Source of the DNA: Pseudodonghicola flavimaris
GTDB taxonomy: Bacteria > Pseudomonadota > Alphaproteobacteria > Rhodobacterales > Rhodobacteraceae
Assembly: GCF_030164425.1 (NCBI RefSeq)
Contig: NZ_JASNJD010000024.1
Span: 25,961-89,960, forward strand
Reading direction: 5' to 3'
Length of the DNA: 64,000 nucleotides
The stretch's first letter is position 1, and each line of letters begins with the position of its first letter. Positions 1 through 9,761 of this stretch are shown piece by piece. The notes beneath the pieces were generated by a model that ran no database searches, was not told the DNA's origin, and was given only the letters and a program-made list of their open reading frames with translations. The position numbers and the translations under genes are program-made.

Positions 1-595
1 CGACCAGCCGGTTGTTGACCAGCTCCAGCGTGGTGACATGGGCGGCCTTCTGGAACGCCTCCTCCACCGCCGCCTTGTTCTCCTCGACGAAGCCCCAGTC
101 GTAGCAGAGGTTCGAGGTCAGATCGTCATGCACTTTCGGCGCACCCTCCTGCACCGCGGCCTTCATGTCGATAACGGCGGGCAGTTCCTCGATCTCAACC
201 TCGATCGCCTCGGCGGCATCGCGCGCCTGTTCCCGGGTCTCGGCGACGACGGCGGCGATCGGGTCGCCGACATGGCGCACCTTGCCCTGGGCCAGCACCG
301 GATGCGCCGGCTCCTGCATCGGCTGGCCGTGTTTGTCGGTCACCTGCCAGCCGCAGGGCAGGCCGCCGATACCTTCGAAATCCGCACCCGTGAAGATGCG
401 GATCACCCCGGGCATGCCGGCGGCGGCAGCTGTGTCGATGGATGTGATACGGCCATGGGCCATGTCCGAGCGCAGGAAATGCACATAGGCCTGACCGCGC
501 AGATTGATATCGTCGGTATAGCGTCCAGCTCCGGTCAGAAAGCGGACGTCTTCACGCCGCTTGGTGCTGGCGCCGATTCCGTGGTCTTTCGGCAT
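1..595 (-). CDS. Molybdopterin-binding large subunit, CO dehydrogenase/xanthine dehydrogenase family (5' part only)
   Basis: This is the N-terminal 198 residues of a CoxL-type molybdenum hydroxylase large subunit; the gene runs off the left edge. It starts at an ATG at 595 behind a GGGAGGAG-type ribosome binding site. The protein opens with the family pattern RREDVRFLTGAGRYTDDI and continues with VRHVGDPIAAVVAETREQA, typical of the first domain of these enzymes. The active-site loop that separates true CO dehydrogenase (AYxCSFR) from other hydroxylases lies outside the window, so the substrate cannot be named. It follows the Fe-S subunit gene by 114 bp in the same direction. No FAD-binding medium subunit is seen here; it may lie further left. 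Confidence 0.9.
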   Translation of the reverse strand, partial: MPKDHGIGASTKRREDVRFLTGAGRYTDDINLRGQAYVHFLRSDMAHGRITSIDTAAAAGMPGVIRIFTGADFEGIGGLPCGWQVTDKHGQPMQEPAHPVLAQGKVRHVGDPIAAVVAETREQARDAAEAIEVEIEELPAVIDMKAAVQEGAPKVHDDLTSNLCYDWGFVEENKAAVEEAFQKAAHVTTLELVNNRLV

Positions 596-709
596 GTCTT
601 TCTCCTCCCAAAGAAATCTGCCAACCGCCGCGATGCCGCCTCGGCCCCTCCTCCAGGGCGCTGATCGGCGACGGGCGGTCTATGTCGGGTCCGTCTTGAT
701 CGTCGCGTC

Positions 710-1195
<486 letters not shown>

Positions 1196-1321
1196 GGGTA
1201 CCTCCCTCAGGATATCTGTGCCTAGGCCCCGAGTTAAACACGGCCTTTGCCTCTTGAGAACTGAAATCTCCTGGAGCGGTGAGAAACCCGTCGCGCAACC
1301 CGGTGGCGGCCACCGGACAGC

Positions 1322-1345
1322 AAAACGCCGGCCCGGGAGCCGGCG
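1322..1345 (-). terminator. Rho-independent terminator of lipA
   Basis: On the minus strand CGCCGGC and GCCGGCG form a 7-bp stem around a 6-nt loop and are followed by TTTTG. It lies about 30 bp after the lipA stop, which separates lipA from the downstream coxS-type operon. Confidence 0.75.
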
Positions 1346-1373
1346 ATCCGTTGGGATGGGGATGGGGCCCGGC

Positions 1374-2327
1374 TCAGCCCTGCTGGGCCAGCTTCGCCTC
1401 CCGCGCCGCACGCAGCCGGGCGAAATCGTCGCCGGCATGATAGGAGGACCGGGTCAGCGGCGTCGCAGAGACCATCAGGAAGCCCTTGCCGAAGGCGGCT
1501 TTCTCATAGGCGGCGAATTCCTCCGGTGTCACAAAGCGGTCGACGCCATGGTGTTTCGGTGTCGGCTGCAGGTACTGGCCGATGGTCAGGAAATCGACAT
1601 CCGCCGCGCGCATGTCGTCCATCACCTGGCGCACCTCGGCGGCCTGTTCGCCAAGACCCACCATCAGCCCGGACTTGGTGAAGATCGACGGATCGAGTTC
1701 CTTGACCCGCTGCAGCAGGCGCAGCGAATGGAAATAGCGGGCGCCGGGCCGGACCTCGGTATAAAGACCGGGCACCGTTTCGAGATTGTGGTTGAAGACG
1801 TCGGGCCGCGCCTCGACCACCACCTCCAGAACCGACGGATCGCACTTCAGGAAATCCGGCGTCAGGATCTCGATCGTGGTGCCGGGCGAGCGATGGCGCA
1901 CCGCGCGGATGGTCTGGGCGAAATGCTCCGCCCCGCCGTCCTCCAGATCGTCGCGGTCCACCGAGGTGATCACCACATGGTTCAGCCCCAGTTTTTCCAC
2001 CGCATGGGCAACGCGGCCGGGCTCGAAGGCGTCGAGCGTATCGGGGCGACCGGTGGCGATGTTGCAGAAGGTGCAGCCGCGGGTACAGATCTCGCCCATG
2101 ATCATCATGGTGGCGTGACCCTGGTTCCAGCATTCGCCGACGTTGGGGCAGCCCGCCTCTTCGCAGACGGTGACCAGCCCGTGTTCCCGCATGATCTTGT
2201 GGGTATCGGCATAGCCCTTGCCGCCCGGCGCCTTGACCCGGATCCAGGCCGGTTTCTTGGGCTGGGCATTGTCGGGGCGATGCGCCTTTTCGGGGTGACG
2301 TTGTTCGGGAATCTTCAGATCGCGCAT
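1374..2327 (-). CDS. lipA: Lipoyl synthase
   Basis: Radical SAM enzyme that inserts two sulfur atoms into protein-bound octanoyl groups to make the lipoyl cofactor of pyruvate and 2-oxoglutarate dehydrogenases. The 317-residue length is usual. The auxiliary 4Fe-4S cluster cysteines are C55, C60 and C66 ([12 protein letters not shown]). The radical SAM triad is C81, C85 and C88 (CTRGCTFC). The conserved RSSYHAG motif with the serine ligand is near the C terminus. It is transcribed as its own unit with a terminator at 1322-1345. The roughly 280 bp upstream (2328-2609) contain no convincing gene and should hold divergent promoters for lipA and the peroxiredoxin gene. Confidence 0.98.
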   Translation of the reverse strand: MRDLKIPEQRHPEKAHRPDNAQPKKPAWIRVKAPGGKGYADTHKIMREHGLVTVCEEAGCPNVGECWNQGHATMMIMGEICTRGCTFCNIATGRPDTLDAFEPGRVAHAVEKLGLNHVVITSVDRDDLEDGGAEHFAQTIRAVRHRSPGTTIEILTPDFLKCDPSVLEVVVEARPDVFNHNLETVPGLYTEVRPGARYFHSLRLLQRVKELDPSIFTKSGLMVGLGEQAAEVRQVMDDMRAADVDFLTIGQYLQPTPKHHGVDRFVTPEEFAAYEKAAFGKGFLMVSATPLTRSSYHAGDDFARLRAAREAKLAQQG

Positions 2328-2609
2328 GGGCTTGGGGCCTTTGGCCGGAGTTCGGGAATGATCACTTCAGGTGCCCTACCATAACCTTCCCGTCGGGAAA
2401 CCGCCACCCGCGCATATCCGCCATGCGCCAGGCGATGCCGCAACCGCGAGAACAATGCACGGAGTGCCCAGAAATCCCCCGTCTTCCTCAGGACTTGATG
2501 AAATAGAAAGCCATATTGCACATGCAGCAATTCAGCAGTTGAAGACCCTTTAGAATTATTTTAACCCGCAAGAGAAACCGATCCCCTGAAGATGCTTGAG
2601 GAGAATGAG

Positions 2610-3158
2610 ATGAAAGTCGGAGTCAAACTGCCTGACGTCACCTTCCACACCCGCGTGCGCGACGAGGCCGTCGGCGGCCCGAACCCGTTCCGCTGGGAAG
2701 ACAAGACCACCTCGGACTATTTCGCAGGCAAGCGCGTGATCCTCTTCTCGCTGCCGGGCGCCTTCACCCCCACCTGCTCCACCTACCAGCTGCCGGGCTT
2801 CGAAAAAGGCTATGGCGAGTTCAAGGACCTGGGCATCGACGAAATCTACTGCATGTCGGTCAACGACAGCTTCGTCATGAACAAATGGGCCGAGAACCAG
2901 AAGCTGGAAAACGTCAAGGTCATCCCCGATGGCTCCGGCGAGTTCACCCGCAAGATGGGCATGCTGGTCGACAAGGACAACCTGGGCTTCGGCATGCGGT
3001 CCTGGCGCTATGCCGCCATCGTCAAGGACGGCGTCATCGAAGCCTGGTTCGAAGAGCCCGGCCTGATGGACAACTGCCCGGACGATCCCTATGGCGTCTC
3101 CTCGCCCGAGACCCTGAAAGACTATCTGGTCGAAGCCGCCAAAGGCGCCGCCGCCTGA
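2610..3158 (+). CDS. Peroxiredoxin, Prx5-like
   Basis: A thiol peroxidase of 182 residues from the redoxin/Prx5 group, which reduces hydrogen peroxide and organic peroxides. The peroxidatic motif PGAFTPTC places the catalytic cysteine at C56. A second cysteine at C81 (IYCMSVND) could resolve the disulfide. The start at 2610 is preferred over an in-frame ATG at 2592, because GAGGAG sits 6 nt before 2610 and the family N terminus begins MKVGVKLPDVTF. The gene stands alone and ends in a hairpin terminator at 3189-3221. A glutaredoxin or GSH partner is not encoded next to it. Confidence 0.93.
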   Translation: MKVGVKLPDVTFHTRVRDEAVGGPNPFRWEDKTTSDYFAGKRVILFSLPGAFTPTCSTYQLPGFEKGYGEFKDLGIDEIYCMSVNDSFVMNKWAENQKLENVKVIPDGSGEFTRKMGMLVDKDNLGFGMRSWRYAAIVKDGVIEAWFEEPGLMDNCPDDPYGVSSPETLKDYLVEAAKGAAA

Positions 3159-3188
3159 TCGGTTTCGATCCGTCCTGACCGAACCCCG

Positions 3189-3221
3189 CGGGCTCGCAGA
3201 CATGCGGGCCCGTTTTCGTTT
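3189..3221 (+). terminator. Terminator after the peroxiredoxin gene
   Basis: CGGGCTCGC and GCGGGCCCG form a 9-bp stem (one U-G pair) around a 6-nt loop, followed by TTTTCGTTT. It lies about 30 bp after the stop codon. Confidence 0.75.
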
Positions 3222-3280
3222 GCCGGGTGGTTCCTTTGCCGGGATGCGCAGGCTGGTTTCCGGGGCCATGTCGAATATAT

Positions 3281-3299
3281 ATTACATTCAGAATGTAAT
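3281..3299. promoter_or_regulatory. Perfect 19-bp palindrome, putative operator
   Basis: ATTACATTC-A-GAATGTAAT is a perfect 9-1-9 inverted repeat in an AT-rich patch just upstream of the small gene at 3343. Its size and symmetry fit a dimeric repressor such as an ArsR- or MarR-type protein. The regulator is not identifiable from the window. It is not the ATTC-N8-GAAT layout described for SqrR/BigR-type sites. Confidence 0.5.
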
Positions 3300-3342
3300 C
3301 ATGGGGCGGCCAAGCCGGCCCCTCCGCTTCGAAAGCTGCCCG

Positions 3343-3549
3343 ATGTCCGATCTGCCCCCGACGACCGACCCGATCCCCTGGTCCGGTCTCTCCGCCGAGC
3401 GGCAACTGCAGTTGCGCGAGGCCTACGGTCGCGATCCGGCCTGCCAGACCGGCACCTGTTCGCTCGACGACAAGATCGCCCGTTTCGCCGACTGGCTTGC
3501 CGCCCGGGGGATCCGGTTCGGGGCCGAGGATCTGCCCGGTCGGCGCTAG
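3343..3549 (+). CDS. Small conserved-type hypothetical protein
   Basis: This 68-residue acidic protein has no function I can name. It contains two cysteines in the segment DPACQTGTCS (C34 and C39) and a helical C-terminal half (DDKIARFADWLAARGI). The frame opens at 3202, but the ATG at 3343 follows the AT-rich palindrome at 3281-3299 and gives the most protein-like start (MSDLPPTTDPIPW). It converges with the DUF6456 gene, leaving only 8 bp between the two stops. The C-x4-C pair might bind a metal or be redox active; that is speculation. Confidence 0.6.
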   Translation: MSDLPPTTDPIPWSGLSAERQLQLREAYGRDPACQTGTCSLDDKIARFADWLAARGIRFGAEDLPGRR

Positions 3550-3557
3550 GACAGCAC

Positions 3558-4697
3558 TCAGCCGATCAGGCTGTTGCCCTCGGCCTGGCGGTCGTAATGC
3601 GCCTTCAGGCGCTGTAGCGCGATCCTCAGCACGATCTTGCCCGACCGTGCAGACCAGCCCATGCGCCGCTCCGCCTCTTCCAGCCCCTCGAGATAGCAGC
3701 AGCAGCGCAGCGCCACATCGCTGAGCCCGGGGCCGAGATCGGCCAGCGCCCGCGCCACCCGGTCCCAGGCCTGACCGCCGCGCGCCGGGACCGGATCACC
3801 GCCCGGGCGGGCGCCGGCGCGGCCGGCCGGCCCGGTCAGGAACCGGTCCCAACTCTGGCCTACCCGCGGTCCCAGCTGCGCCAGTTCGAAATCCTCGCGC
3901 AGCCGCTCACCGGCGCGCACCAGACCATCGTCCAGAAACGGCAGCCCGTCGCGATCCTTGCGCCGGGCCAGCAGCGCCAGCGGACTTTCGCCCCGGCTGT
4001 AGCGGCTGCGCCGCCGGCGGCGGGCGGTGGCACTGTCCGGATCGTCGCTGCCGCCATAGGGCGCCTGCATCTCGGACAGGCCGCTGTCCTTGTCATAGCG
4101 CGCCCGGTTCTCCTCCTCCGCCAGCAGCCGGCGCAGCTCTGCCCGGCCCGCACCGGTGATGTGATAGCGGCTGATGCGGCCCGGCGTGGCGCAGGCGATC
4201 CAGTCCTTCAGTGCCATCATCTGCGCGATCGGCGTGTCGACCACCGCGGTGCGCGCGCCCTCGCCCCGGACCACCACGGCCTTTTCCATCTGCTCGGCCA
4301 CTGCCAGAACCGCCCCCGCCTCGCTGAGGCAGGACAGCACCCGGCGCGCCTCGCGCTCCAGCGCGGCGGCTTCCGGCATCTGCGGCGGCGAAACAGGTTC
4401 GGACGACAGGGTCATCGGCATGGCAGCAGGCTCCTTCTTTGGCGGATGCGCAGTCGGGAAATGCGCCTTGGCCAAGGTCGACAGCGCCGCATCCACCAGC
4501 GGATCGTCGCGGCGCATTTCAATCCGGCGGATCTGGCGCAGCACGGTCGAGGCATGACAGCCGGAGCGGCGCGCCAGCTCCCGGATCGGATGGCCGGCAA
4601 CGGTGTGAAACAGATAGCGCCGCGCCGGTTCCGGCACCCAGGGCGGCACGGTCGGGACAGGATTTCCAGTCATCTTGTCGCCGTCGTTGGGTCTCAC
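3558..4697 (-). CDS. DUF6456 helix-turn-helix protein
   Basis: A predicted DNA-binding protein of about 379 residues. The N-terminal third has a homeodomain-like HTH (RELARRSGCHASTVLRQIRRIE). The C-terminal 80 residues (starting WDRVARALADLGPGLSDVALRCC) match the DUF6456 domain found in alphaproteobacteria. The GTG start at 4697 has GAGG 6 nt upstream; an ATG at 4673 is an alternative. It diverges from a DUF6477 gene across a 212-bp AT-rich region with a DnaA box. A regulatory or chromosome-related role is likely from the HTH and context, but no target is known to me. Confidence 0.75.
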   Translation of the reverse strand: MRPNDGDKMTGNPVPTVPPWVPEPARRYLFHTVAGHPIRELARRSGCHASTVLRQIRRIEMRRDDPLVDAALSTLAKAHFPTAHPPKKEPAAMPMTLSSEPVSPPQMPEAAALEREARRVLSCLSEAGAVLAVAEQMEKAVVVRGEGARTAVVDTPIAQMMALKDWIACATPGRISRYHITGAGRAELRRLLAEEENRARYDKDSGLSEMQAPYGGSDDPDSATARRRRRSRYSRGESPLALLARRKDRDGLPFLDDGLVRAGERLREDFELAQLGPRVGQSWDRFLTGPAGRAGARPGGDPVPARGGQAWDRVARALADLGPGLSDVALRCCCYLEGLEEAERRMGWSARSGKIVLRIALQRLKAHYDRQAEGNSLIG

Positions 4698-4909
4698 TGT
4701 CCGCCTCGGATATCCAGAAATTACCCCGAGGTTTATCCACAGCCCCGGCAGGTTAAGTTACAAAGTGGCGAAAATCCACCTGTGCGTTAATCTTTGTTTC
4801 GTTTTGATAAACAATCATAAACCCTGCGCGCGCAAAACCGGGCCAGGCCGCAACACACGTTTTGGTTGTTTACAACGGAGGATCATTGCCTTCGTGAAAA
4901 GGACAGCCG
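4698..4909. promoter_or_regulatory. Divergent promoter region with a consensus DnaA box
   Basis: This AT-rich spacer separates the DUF6456 and DUF6477 genes. A perfect DnaA box TTATCCACA lies at 4733-4741. TTGTTT...AAACAA and GTTTTGATAAAC inverted repeats follow around 4795-4820. A one-mismatch DnaA-like ATATCCACA lies just inside the downstream gene near 4918. No clear sigma-70 hexamers with correct spacing were fixed. Confidence 0.5.
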
Positions 4910-5236
4910 ATGAAAGATATCCACAGCCTGCTGGCCGCCAGGCGGCGCCCCCGCCTGCTGCTGCGCGCCGCCCGGATCGGCGCCCGCGACTATCGCCGCG
5001 GCGCGCATTTGCCGCGTCTTCTGGGCTATGGCCAGCTGCCTGCGACCGCACCGGCGTTGCTGCGTCTTCTGGAGATCGAAGACGAATACGACAGCCAGCG
5101 CCGCGCCGGCGACGCCGGCTATTCGCTGGTGCGCCATCTCGACGTGCTGATCGCGCTGATCGGTGAGGCTGAGCTGCTGCAGACCCCGCCCGAGGCGGTG
5201 GCGCCCACGACATGCAAACGGGCGGCACCGGTCTGA
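4910..5236 (+). CDS. DUF6477 family protein
   Basis: An arginine-rich protein of 108 residues resembling the DUF6477 family of Rhodobacterales: it opens MKDIHSLLAARRRPRLLLRA, then has ARDYRRGAHLPRLLG and a conserved centre LLRLLEIEDEYDSQRRAGDAGYS. The N terminus is strongly basic, compatible with nucleic-acid binding. No enzymatic motif is visible. It is divergent from the DUF6456 regulator gene, and pairing of these two families suggests a shared process. The function is unknown. The family call is from memory of the pattern, not from a search. Confidence 0.7.
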   Translation: MKDIHSLLAARRRPRLLLRAARIGARDYRRGAHLPRLLGYGQLPATAPALLRLLEIEDEYDSQRRAGDAGYSLVRHLDVLIALIGEAELLQTPPEAVAPTTCKRAAPV

Positions 5237-5251
5237 TCCGGCACCGCCCGT
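5218..5251. terminator. Bidirectional terminator-like hairpin
   Basis: ACGGGCGG and CCGCCCGT pair, with an inner CCGG/CCGG, between the convergent DUF6477 and mttB-type genes. There is no long T tract on either side, so Rho-independent termination is uncertain. Confidence 0.4.
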
Positions 5252-5277
5252 CGAAAGATTGGTAACTCCGAGATGCC

Positions 5278-6822
5278 TTACATGAAGGCGTCGGGCATCG
5301 AGGCTTTCTTGCGCTCGACATACTCCTGCAGCGCCTGGGCGATGCCCGGGTCCAGCGCCGGCTGCTGATAGCTGTTCAGCAGATGTGCCACCCGGGCGGA
5401 GGCCAGCGCCTGGGTGTCGCGCGCACCTTCTTCTTCCCAGGTCTCGAAGGGTTTGTAATCGAGAAGCTCGGTACGCCAGAACGCGGTCTTGAAATTGGCC
5501 TGGGTATGGGCACAGCCCAGATAGTGGCCGCCCGGGCCGACCTCGGCAATGGCATCGAGCGCCTGGGCGTTGACATCCACCGGCACCCCTTCGGCCATCT
5601 TGTGCAGCACGCCGAGCTGATCGGCGTCCATCACGAATTTCTCGTAAGAGGACACCAGCCCGCCTTCGAGCCAGCCACAGGCGTGCAGCATGAAGTTCAC
5701 CCCGCCCAACAGCGCCGCGTTCAGGGTGTGGGCGGTTTCATAGGCCGCCTGCGCATCCGGCAGCTTGGAGCCGCAGAGCCCGCCGCCGGAGCGGAACGGC
5801 AGGTTCAGCCGCCGCGCCAGTTGCCCGGCACCATAGAGAATCTGGCTCGCCTCCGGGGTGCCGAAGGTCGGCGCGCCCGAGTTCATGTCGATCGAGGTGA
5901 CGAAGGCGCCGAAGATCACCGGCGCGCCCGGGCGCACCAGCTGACTGTAGGCGATGCCGGCCAGAACCTCGGCCAGAACCTGCGTCAGCGTCCCCGCCAC
6001 CGAGACCGGCGCCATGGCGCCGCCGACGATGAAGGGCGAGACGATGCAGGCCTGATTGTTGCGGGCGTAGACCTCCAGCGCCCCCATCATCACATCGTCG
6101 AAGGTCATCGGCGAGTTGATGTTGATCAGCGAGGTCATCACCGTGTTGTCCTGCACGAAGTCCTTGCCAAAGAGGATTTCGCACATCTCGACGCTGTCCT
6201 GCGCCCGGCTGGGTTCGGTGACCGAGCCCATGAAGGGTTTGTCGCTGAGCGTCATATGCGCCAGCAGCATGTCCATGTGACGCTTGTTCACCGGCACATC
6301 GGTCGGCTCGCAGACGGTGCCGCCGGAGTGATGCAGGTACTTCGACATATAGCCGAGCTTCACGAAATTGCGGAAATCCTCCATCGTCGCATAGCGCCGG
6401 CCGCCGGCGGCATCGCGCACGAAGGGCGGACCGTAGACCGGGGCGCAAACCAGCGTCTTGCCGCCGATCACCACGTTCTTATCGGGATTGCGGGCGTGCT
6501 GGACATAGCTGGAAGGCGCGGTTTCGCACAGCTTGCGCGCCAGCCCGCGCGGGATACGCACCCGCTCGCCCTCGACATCGGCGCCGGCGTCGCGCCACAG
6601 CGCCAACGCGCCGGGGTTGTTGACGAAATTCACCCCGATCTCTTCCAGCACGGTTTCCGCGTTGGTTTCGATGATCTCCAGCGCCTCTTCGGTCAGGATC
6701 TCGAAATTCGGGATGTTGCGCTCGATGTATTTCGCGGTCTCGATCCGGATCGCGGTGCGCTCGGCCCGCCGCGCGGCACCGCCGCCTCCCCGACCCCGCC
6801 GCCGTGCTGCTGCTTCGGCCAT
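5278..6822 (-). CDS. MttB superfamily (trimethylamine methyltransferase family) protein, non-pyrrolysine type
   Basis: A 514-residue corrinoid-dependent methyltransferase-family protein. The basic N terminus is followed by the family pattern [16 protein letters not shown] and a barrel containing [20 protein letters not shown] and [13 protein letters not shown]. The frame is uninterrupted, with no in-frame amber codon where archaeal MttB carries pyrrolysine, so it belongs to the large non-Pyl branch. That branch includes quaternary-amine demethylases such as glycine betaine methyltransferase. No corrinoid protein gene is adjacent. The substrate is probably a methylated amine or betaine, but this is inference from the family. 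Confidence 0.88.
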   Translation of the reverse strand: MAEAAARRRGRGGGGAARRAERTAIRIETAKYIERNIPNFEILTEEALEIIETNAETVLEEIGVNFVNNPGALALWRDAGADVEGERVRIPRGLARKLCETAPSSYVQHARNPDKNVVIGGKTLVCAPVYGPPFVRDAAGGRRYATMEDFRNFVKLGYMSKYLHHSGGTVCEPTDVPVNKRHMDMLLAHMTLSDKPFMGSVTEPSRAQDSVEMCEILFGKDFVQDNTVMTSLININSPMTFDDVMMGALEVYARNNQACIVSPFIVGGAMAPVSVAGTLTQVLAEVLAGIAYSQLVRPGAPVIFGAFVTSIDMNSGAPTFGTPEASQILYGAGQLARRLNLPFRSGGGLCGSKLPDAQAAYETAHTLNAALLGGVNFMLHACGWLEGGLVSSYEKFVMDADQLGVLHKMAEGVPVDVNAQALDAIAEVGPGGHYLGCAHTQANFKTAFWRTELLDYKPFETWEEEGARDTQALASARVAHLLNSYQQPALDPGIAQALQEYVERKKASMPDAFM

Positions 6823-7066
6823 GTCAAATCCTCACCCTAGGCGTCTCTTCATCTCTCTATCTACCCTGCCGCCGGTGGACTTCAGAGAAGGATTGCGGCC
6901 TGTGGCGGTGAAAAGCGACATAAACCCGCCGCTAGGACCGATTTCGCCCCGGGGGTCCCGCGCCGGGCGCCGCGCGTGGGCCCACCGGGGAAGATTTCCA
7001 CCTCCCGCGCCGGTGCGGCGCATCTGCCCTCTTGCCAGCCGCGCGGGCAATCTCTATGGGCCAGAC

Positions 7067-8632
7067 ATGACCCAGACATCGCATGACCGCCTCCTCATCA
7101 TCGACTTCGGCAGCCAGGTGACGCAGCTCATCGCGCGCCGCCTGCGCGAGTTGAATGTCTATTGCGAAATCCACCCCTATCAGAACGTGACCGACACGTT
7201 TCTGCAGACCTTTGCGCCCAAGGCCGTGATCTTCTCCGGCGGGCCGGATTCGGTCGTGCGCGAAGGATCGCCGCGGCCGCCGAAATCGGTCTATGACCTC
7301 GGCGTGCCGATCCTCGGGATCTGCTATGGCCAGCAGGTCATGATGCAGGATCTGGGCGGCACCGTCGAAGCCGGCGAAAGCCACACCGCGGAATTCGGCC
7401 GCGCCTATGTCACCCCCGGCGCCGAGCGGATCGAGCTGCTGGCCGGCTGGTTCCTGGAAGACCGCGAACAGGTCTGGATGAGCCATGGCGATCACGTGAG
7501 CAAGCTGGCCCCGGGCTTCGAGGTCTACGGCACCTCGCCCGGCGCGCCCTTCGCCATCACCGCCGATCTGTCGCGCAATTTCTTCGCGGTGCAGTTCCAC
7601 CCGGAGGTTCACCACACCCCGAACGGCCCGACGCTTTACGAGAACTTCGTGCGGCTGGCGGGTTTCACCGGCGACTGGACGATGTCGGCCTATCGTGACG
7701 AGATGGTGAAATCCATCCGCGAACAGGTGGGCGACGCCAAGGTGATCTGCGCGCTCTCCGGCGGGGTCGACAGTTCGGTCGCCGCCGCGCTGATCCACGA
7801 GGCGATCGGCGAGAACCTGACCTGCGTCTTCGTCGACCACGGCCTGCTGCGTCTGAACGAGGCCGAGGAAGTCGTCGGCATGTTCCGCGACCACATGAAC
7901 CTGAGCGTGATCCACGCGCAGGAGCAGGACCTGTTCCTGGGTGAGCTCGAGGGCGTTTCCGACCCCGAGACCAAGCGCAAGATCATCGGCCGCCTGTTCA
8001 TCGACGTGTTCCAGAAATACGCCGACCAGATCGAAGGCGCCGAATTCCTGGCCCAGGGCACGCTTTATCCGGATGTGATCGAAAGCGTTTCCTTCTCTGG
8101 CGGGCCCTCGGTGACGATCAAGTCGCACCACAACGTCGGCGGCCTTCCTGAGAAGATGGGGCTGAAACTGGTCGAACCGCTGCGCGAGCTGTTCAAGGAC
8201 GAGGTCCGTGCGCTGGGTCGCGATCTGGGCCTGCCCGCCAGCTTCATCGGCCGCCATCCCTTCCCGGGACCGGGGCTGGCGATCCGCTGCCCCGGCGAGA
8301 TCACCCGCGACAAGTTGGAGATCCTGCGCAAGGCGGATGCGGTCTATATCGACCAGATCCGCAAGCACGATCTTTACGACGAGATCTGGCAGGCCTTCGC
8401 CGCCATCCTGCCGATGCGCACCGTCGGCGTGATGGGCGACGGGCGCACCTATGATTACGCCCTGGCACTGCGCGCGGTGACCTCGGTCGACGGCATGACG
8501 GCGGATTACTATCCCTTCAGCCACGAATTCCTGGGCGAGACCTCGACCCGGATCATCAACGAGGTGAAGGGCGTGAACCGGGTGTTCTACGATTGCACCT
8601 CGAAACCGCCCGGGACCATCGAACTGGAGTGA
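7067..8632 (+). CDS. guaA: GMP synthase (glutamine-hydrolysing)
   Basis: Converts XMP to GMP using ATP and ammonia from glutamine, the last step of guanine nucleotide synthesis. The 521-residue length matches the family. The N-terminal class I amidotransferase domain has its nucleophile in GICYGQQ (C86) and the His/Glu pair in FHPEVHH. The ATP-pyrophosphatase P-loop SGGVDSS is near residue 230. The C terminus ends in the dimerisation-domain signature [11 protein letters not shown]. The frame is open upstream to 6533, but the ATG at 7067 begins the conserved start. It is followed by a strong terminator. Confidence 0.98.
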   Translation: MTQTSHDRLLIIDFGSQVTQLIARRLRELNVYCEIHPYQNVTDTFLQTFAPKAVIFSGGPDSVVREGSPRPPKSVYDLGVPILGICYGQQVMMQDLGGTVEAGESHTAEFGRAYVTPGAERIELLAGWFLEDREQVWMSHGDHVSKLAPGFEVYGTSPGAPFAITADLSRNFFAVQFHPEVHHTPNGPTLYENFVRLAGFTGDWTMSAYRDEMVKSIREQVGDAKVICALSGGVDSSVAAALIHEAIGENLTCVFVDHGLLRLNEAEEVVGMFRDHMNLSVIHAQEQDLFLGELEGVSDPETKRKIIGRLFIDVFQKYADQIEGAEFLAQGTLYPDVIESVSFSGGPSVTIKSHHNVGGLPEKMGLKLVEPLRELFKDEVRALGRDLGLPASFIGRHPFPGPGLAIRCPGEITRDKLEILRKADAVYIDQIRKHDLYDEIWQAFAAILPMRTVGVMGDGRTYDYALALRAVTSVDGMTADYYPFSHEFLGETSTRIINEVKGVNRVFYDCTSKPPGTIELE

Positions 8633-8639
8633 TCACATC

Positions 8640-8664
8640 GCCCCGGCCCTGCGCCGGGGCTTTT
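8640..8664 (+). terminator. Rho-independent terminator of guaA
   Basis: GCCCCGGC and GCCGGGGC form a perfect 8-bp stem with a 5-nt loop, followed by TTTTC, 7 bp after the guaA stop. Confidence 0.85.
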
Positions 8665-8799
8665 CATTTCAGTAACTTACATCAAAAACCCGATGCGATA
8701 CACGAACTGAAACGGGCCCTGAGACGGCGCGTTTCGCGCAAATCGCCTTGACCTCCCTCGGCTTTGCCGTTTCGGTACGCGGCGAGGAAGGAACACCCC

Positions 8800-9684
8800 A
8801 TGCAGGATCAATCGCCCGCCGCTATCGGCCGTGCCGCGCTGTGGATGACCGGCGCCATTGGCTGTTTTTCGGCGATGGCGGTGGCCGGGCGCGAGGTCAG
8901 TGGCACTTTCGATACCTTTGAGATCCTGATGTATCGCAGCGCCATCGGCCTGGTTCTGATGCTGGGCTTTCTCAAGCTGACCGGCCGGATCGGCCAGATC
9001 AACCGCCGCGACTTCGGCCTGCAGCTGATCCGCAACCTGGTGCATTTCTCCGGCCAGAACCTGTGGTTCTACGCCATCGCGCTGATCCCCCTGGCGCAGG
9101 TCTTCGCGCTGGAATTCACCTCGCCGCTCTGGGTGGTGCTGCTGGCGCCGCTGGTGCTGGGGGAACGGCTGACGCCGACACGGGCGGCGGCCGCCGCCAT
9201 CGGTTTTGCCGGCATCCTGATCGTCACCCGCCCCAGCGCCGCGACGCTGAATGCCGGGGTCTTCGCCGCCGCCGGCGCGGCGGTGTTCTTCGCCCTGACC
9301 GGGCTTTTCACCAAGCGGCTGACACGGACCCACAAGGTCGGCAACATCATGTTCTGGCTGTCGCTGATGCAGCTGATCCTGGGCACCGTCACCGCCTGCT
9401 GGGATGGTCAGATCACCCTGCCCGATCTCTCGACCCTGCCCTGGCTGGCGGTGATCGCGGTCACCGGGCTGGTGGCGCATTCCTGTATCGCCAACGCGCT
9501 GGCGATCGCGCCGGCAACCGTGGTGATGCCGATCGATTTCGCCCGGCTGCCCACCATCGCGGTGGTCGGCATGCTGCTCTATCGCGAGCCGCTGGATATC
9601 TGGGTCTTCGTCGGCGCGGCTGTCATCTTTGCCGGCAACTACCTAAATATCCTGTCGGAAACCCGGCGAACCCGGCTGGCCTGA
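8800..9684 (+). CDS. EamA/DMT-superfamily transporter
   Basis: An inner-membrane protein of 294 residues with about ten hydrophobic segments and two EamA repeats. It belongs to the drug/metabolite transporter superfamily, which usually exports amino acids or small metabolites. The ATG at 8800 has AGGAAGGA upstream and is preferred over one at 8764. Typical features are EFTSPLWVVLLAPLVLGE in the first repeat and IDFARLPTIAVVGMLLYREP in the second. It is a single-gene unit between the guaA terminator and an ATPase gene. The substrate cannot be predicted. Confidence 0.88.
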   Translation: MQDQSPAAIGRAALWMTGAIGCFSAMAVAGREVSGTFDTFEILMYRSAIGLVLMLGFLKLTGRIGQINRRDFGLQLIRNLVHFSGQNLWFYAIALIPLAQVFALEFTSPLWVVLLAPLVLGERLTPTRAAAAAIGFAGILIVTRPSAATLNAGVFAAAGAAVFFALTGLFTKRLTRTHKVGNIMFWLSLMQLILGTVTACWDGQITLPDLSTLPWLAVIAVTGLVAHSCIANALAIAPATVVMPIDFARLPTIAVVGMLLYREPLDIWVFVGAAVIFAGNYLNILSETRRTRLA

Positions 9685-9761
9685 GCTCCCGGACCCTCAC
9701 GCCCGATTGACCCCGCCGGCGCCGCTGGCTAGAGCAGGCCACGAACTGGTTCGGAGGCGGC

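Noticed and set aside
2371..2553. Small open frames between lipA and the peroxiredoxin gene
   Set aside because: No ribosome site or protein-like composition; the stretch is better read as divergent promoters.
5278..6822. Pyrrolysine-containing trimethylamine methyltransferase
   Set aside because: No in-frame amber codon and no Pyl genes in the window; the protein fits the non-Pyl branch.
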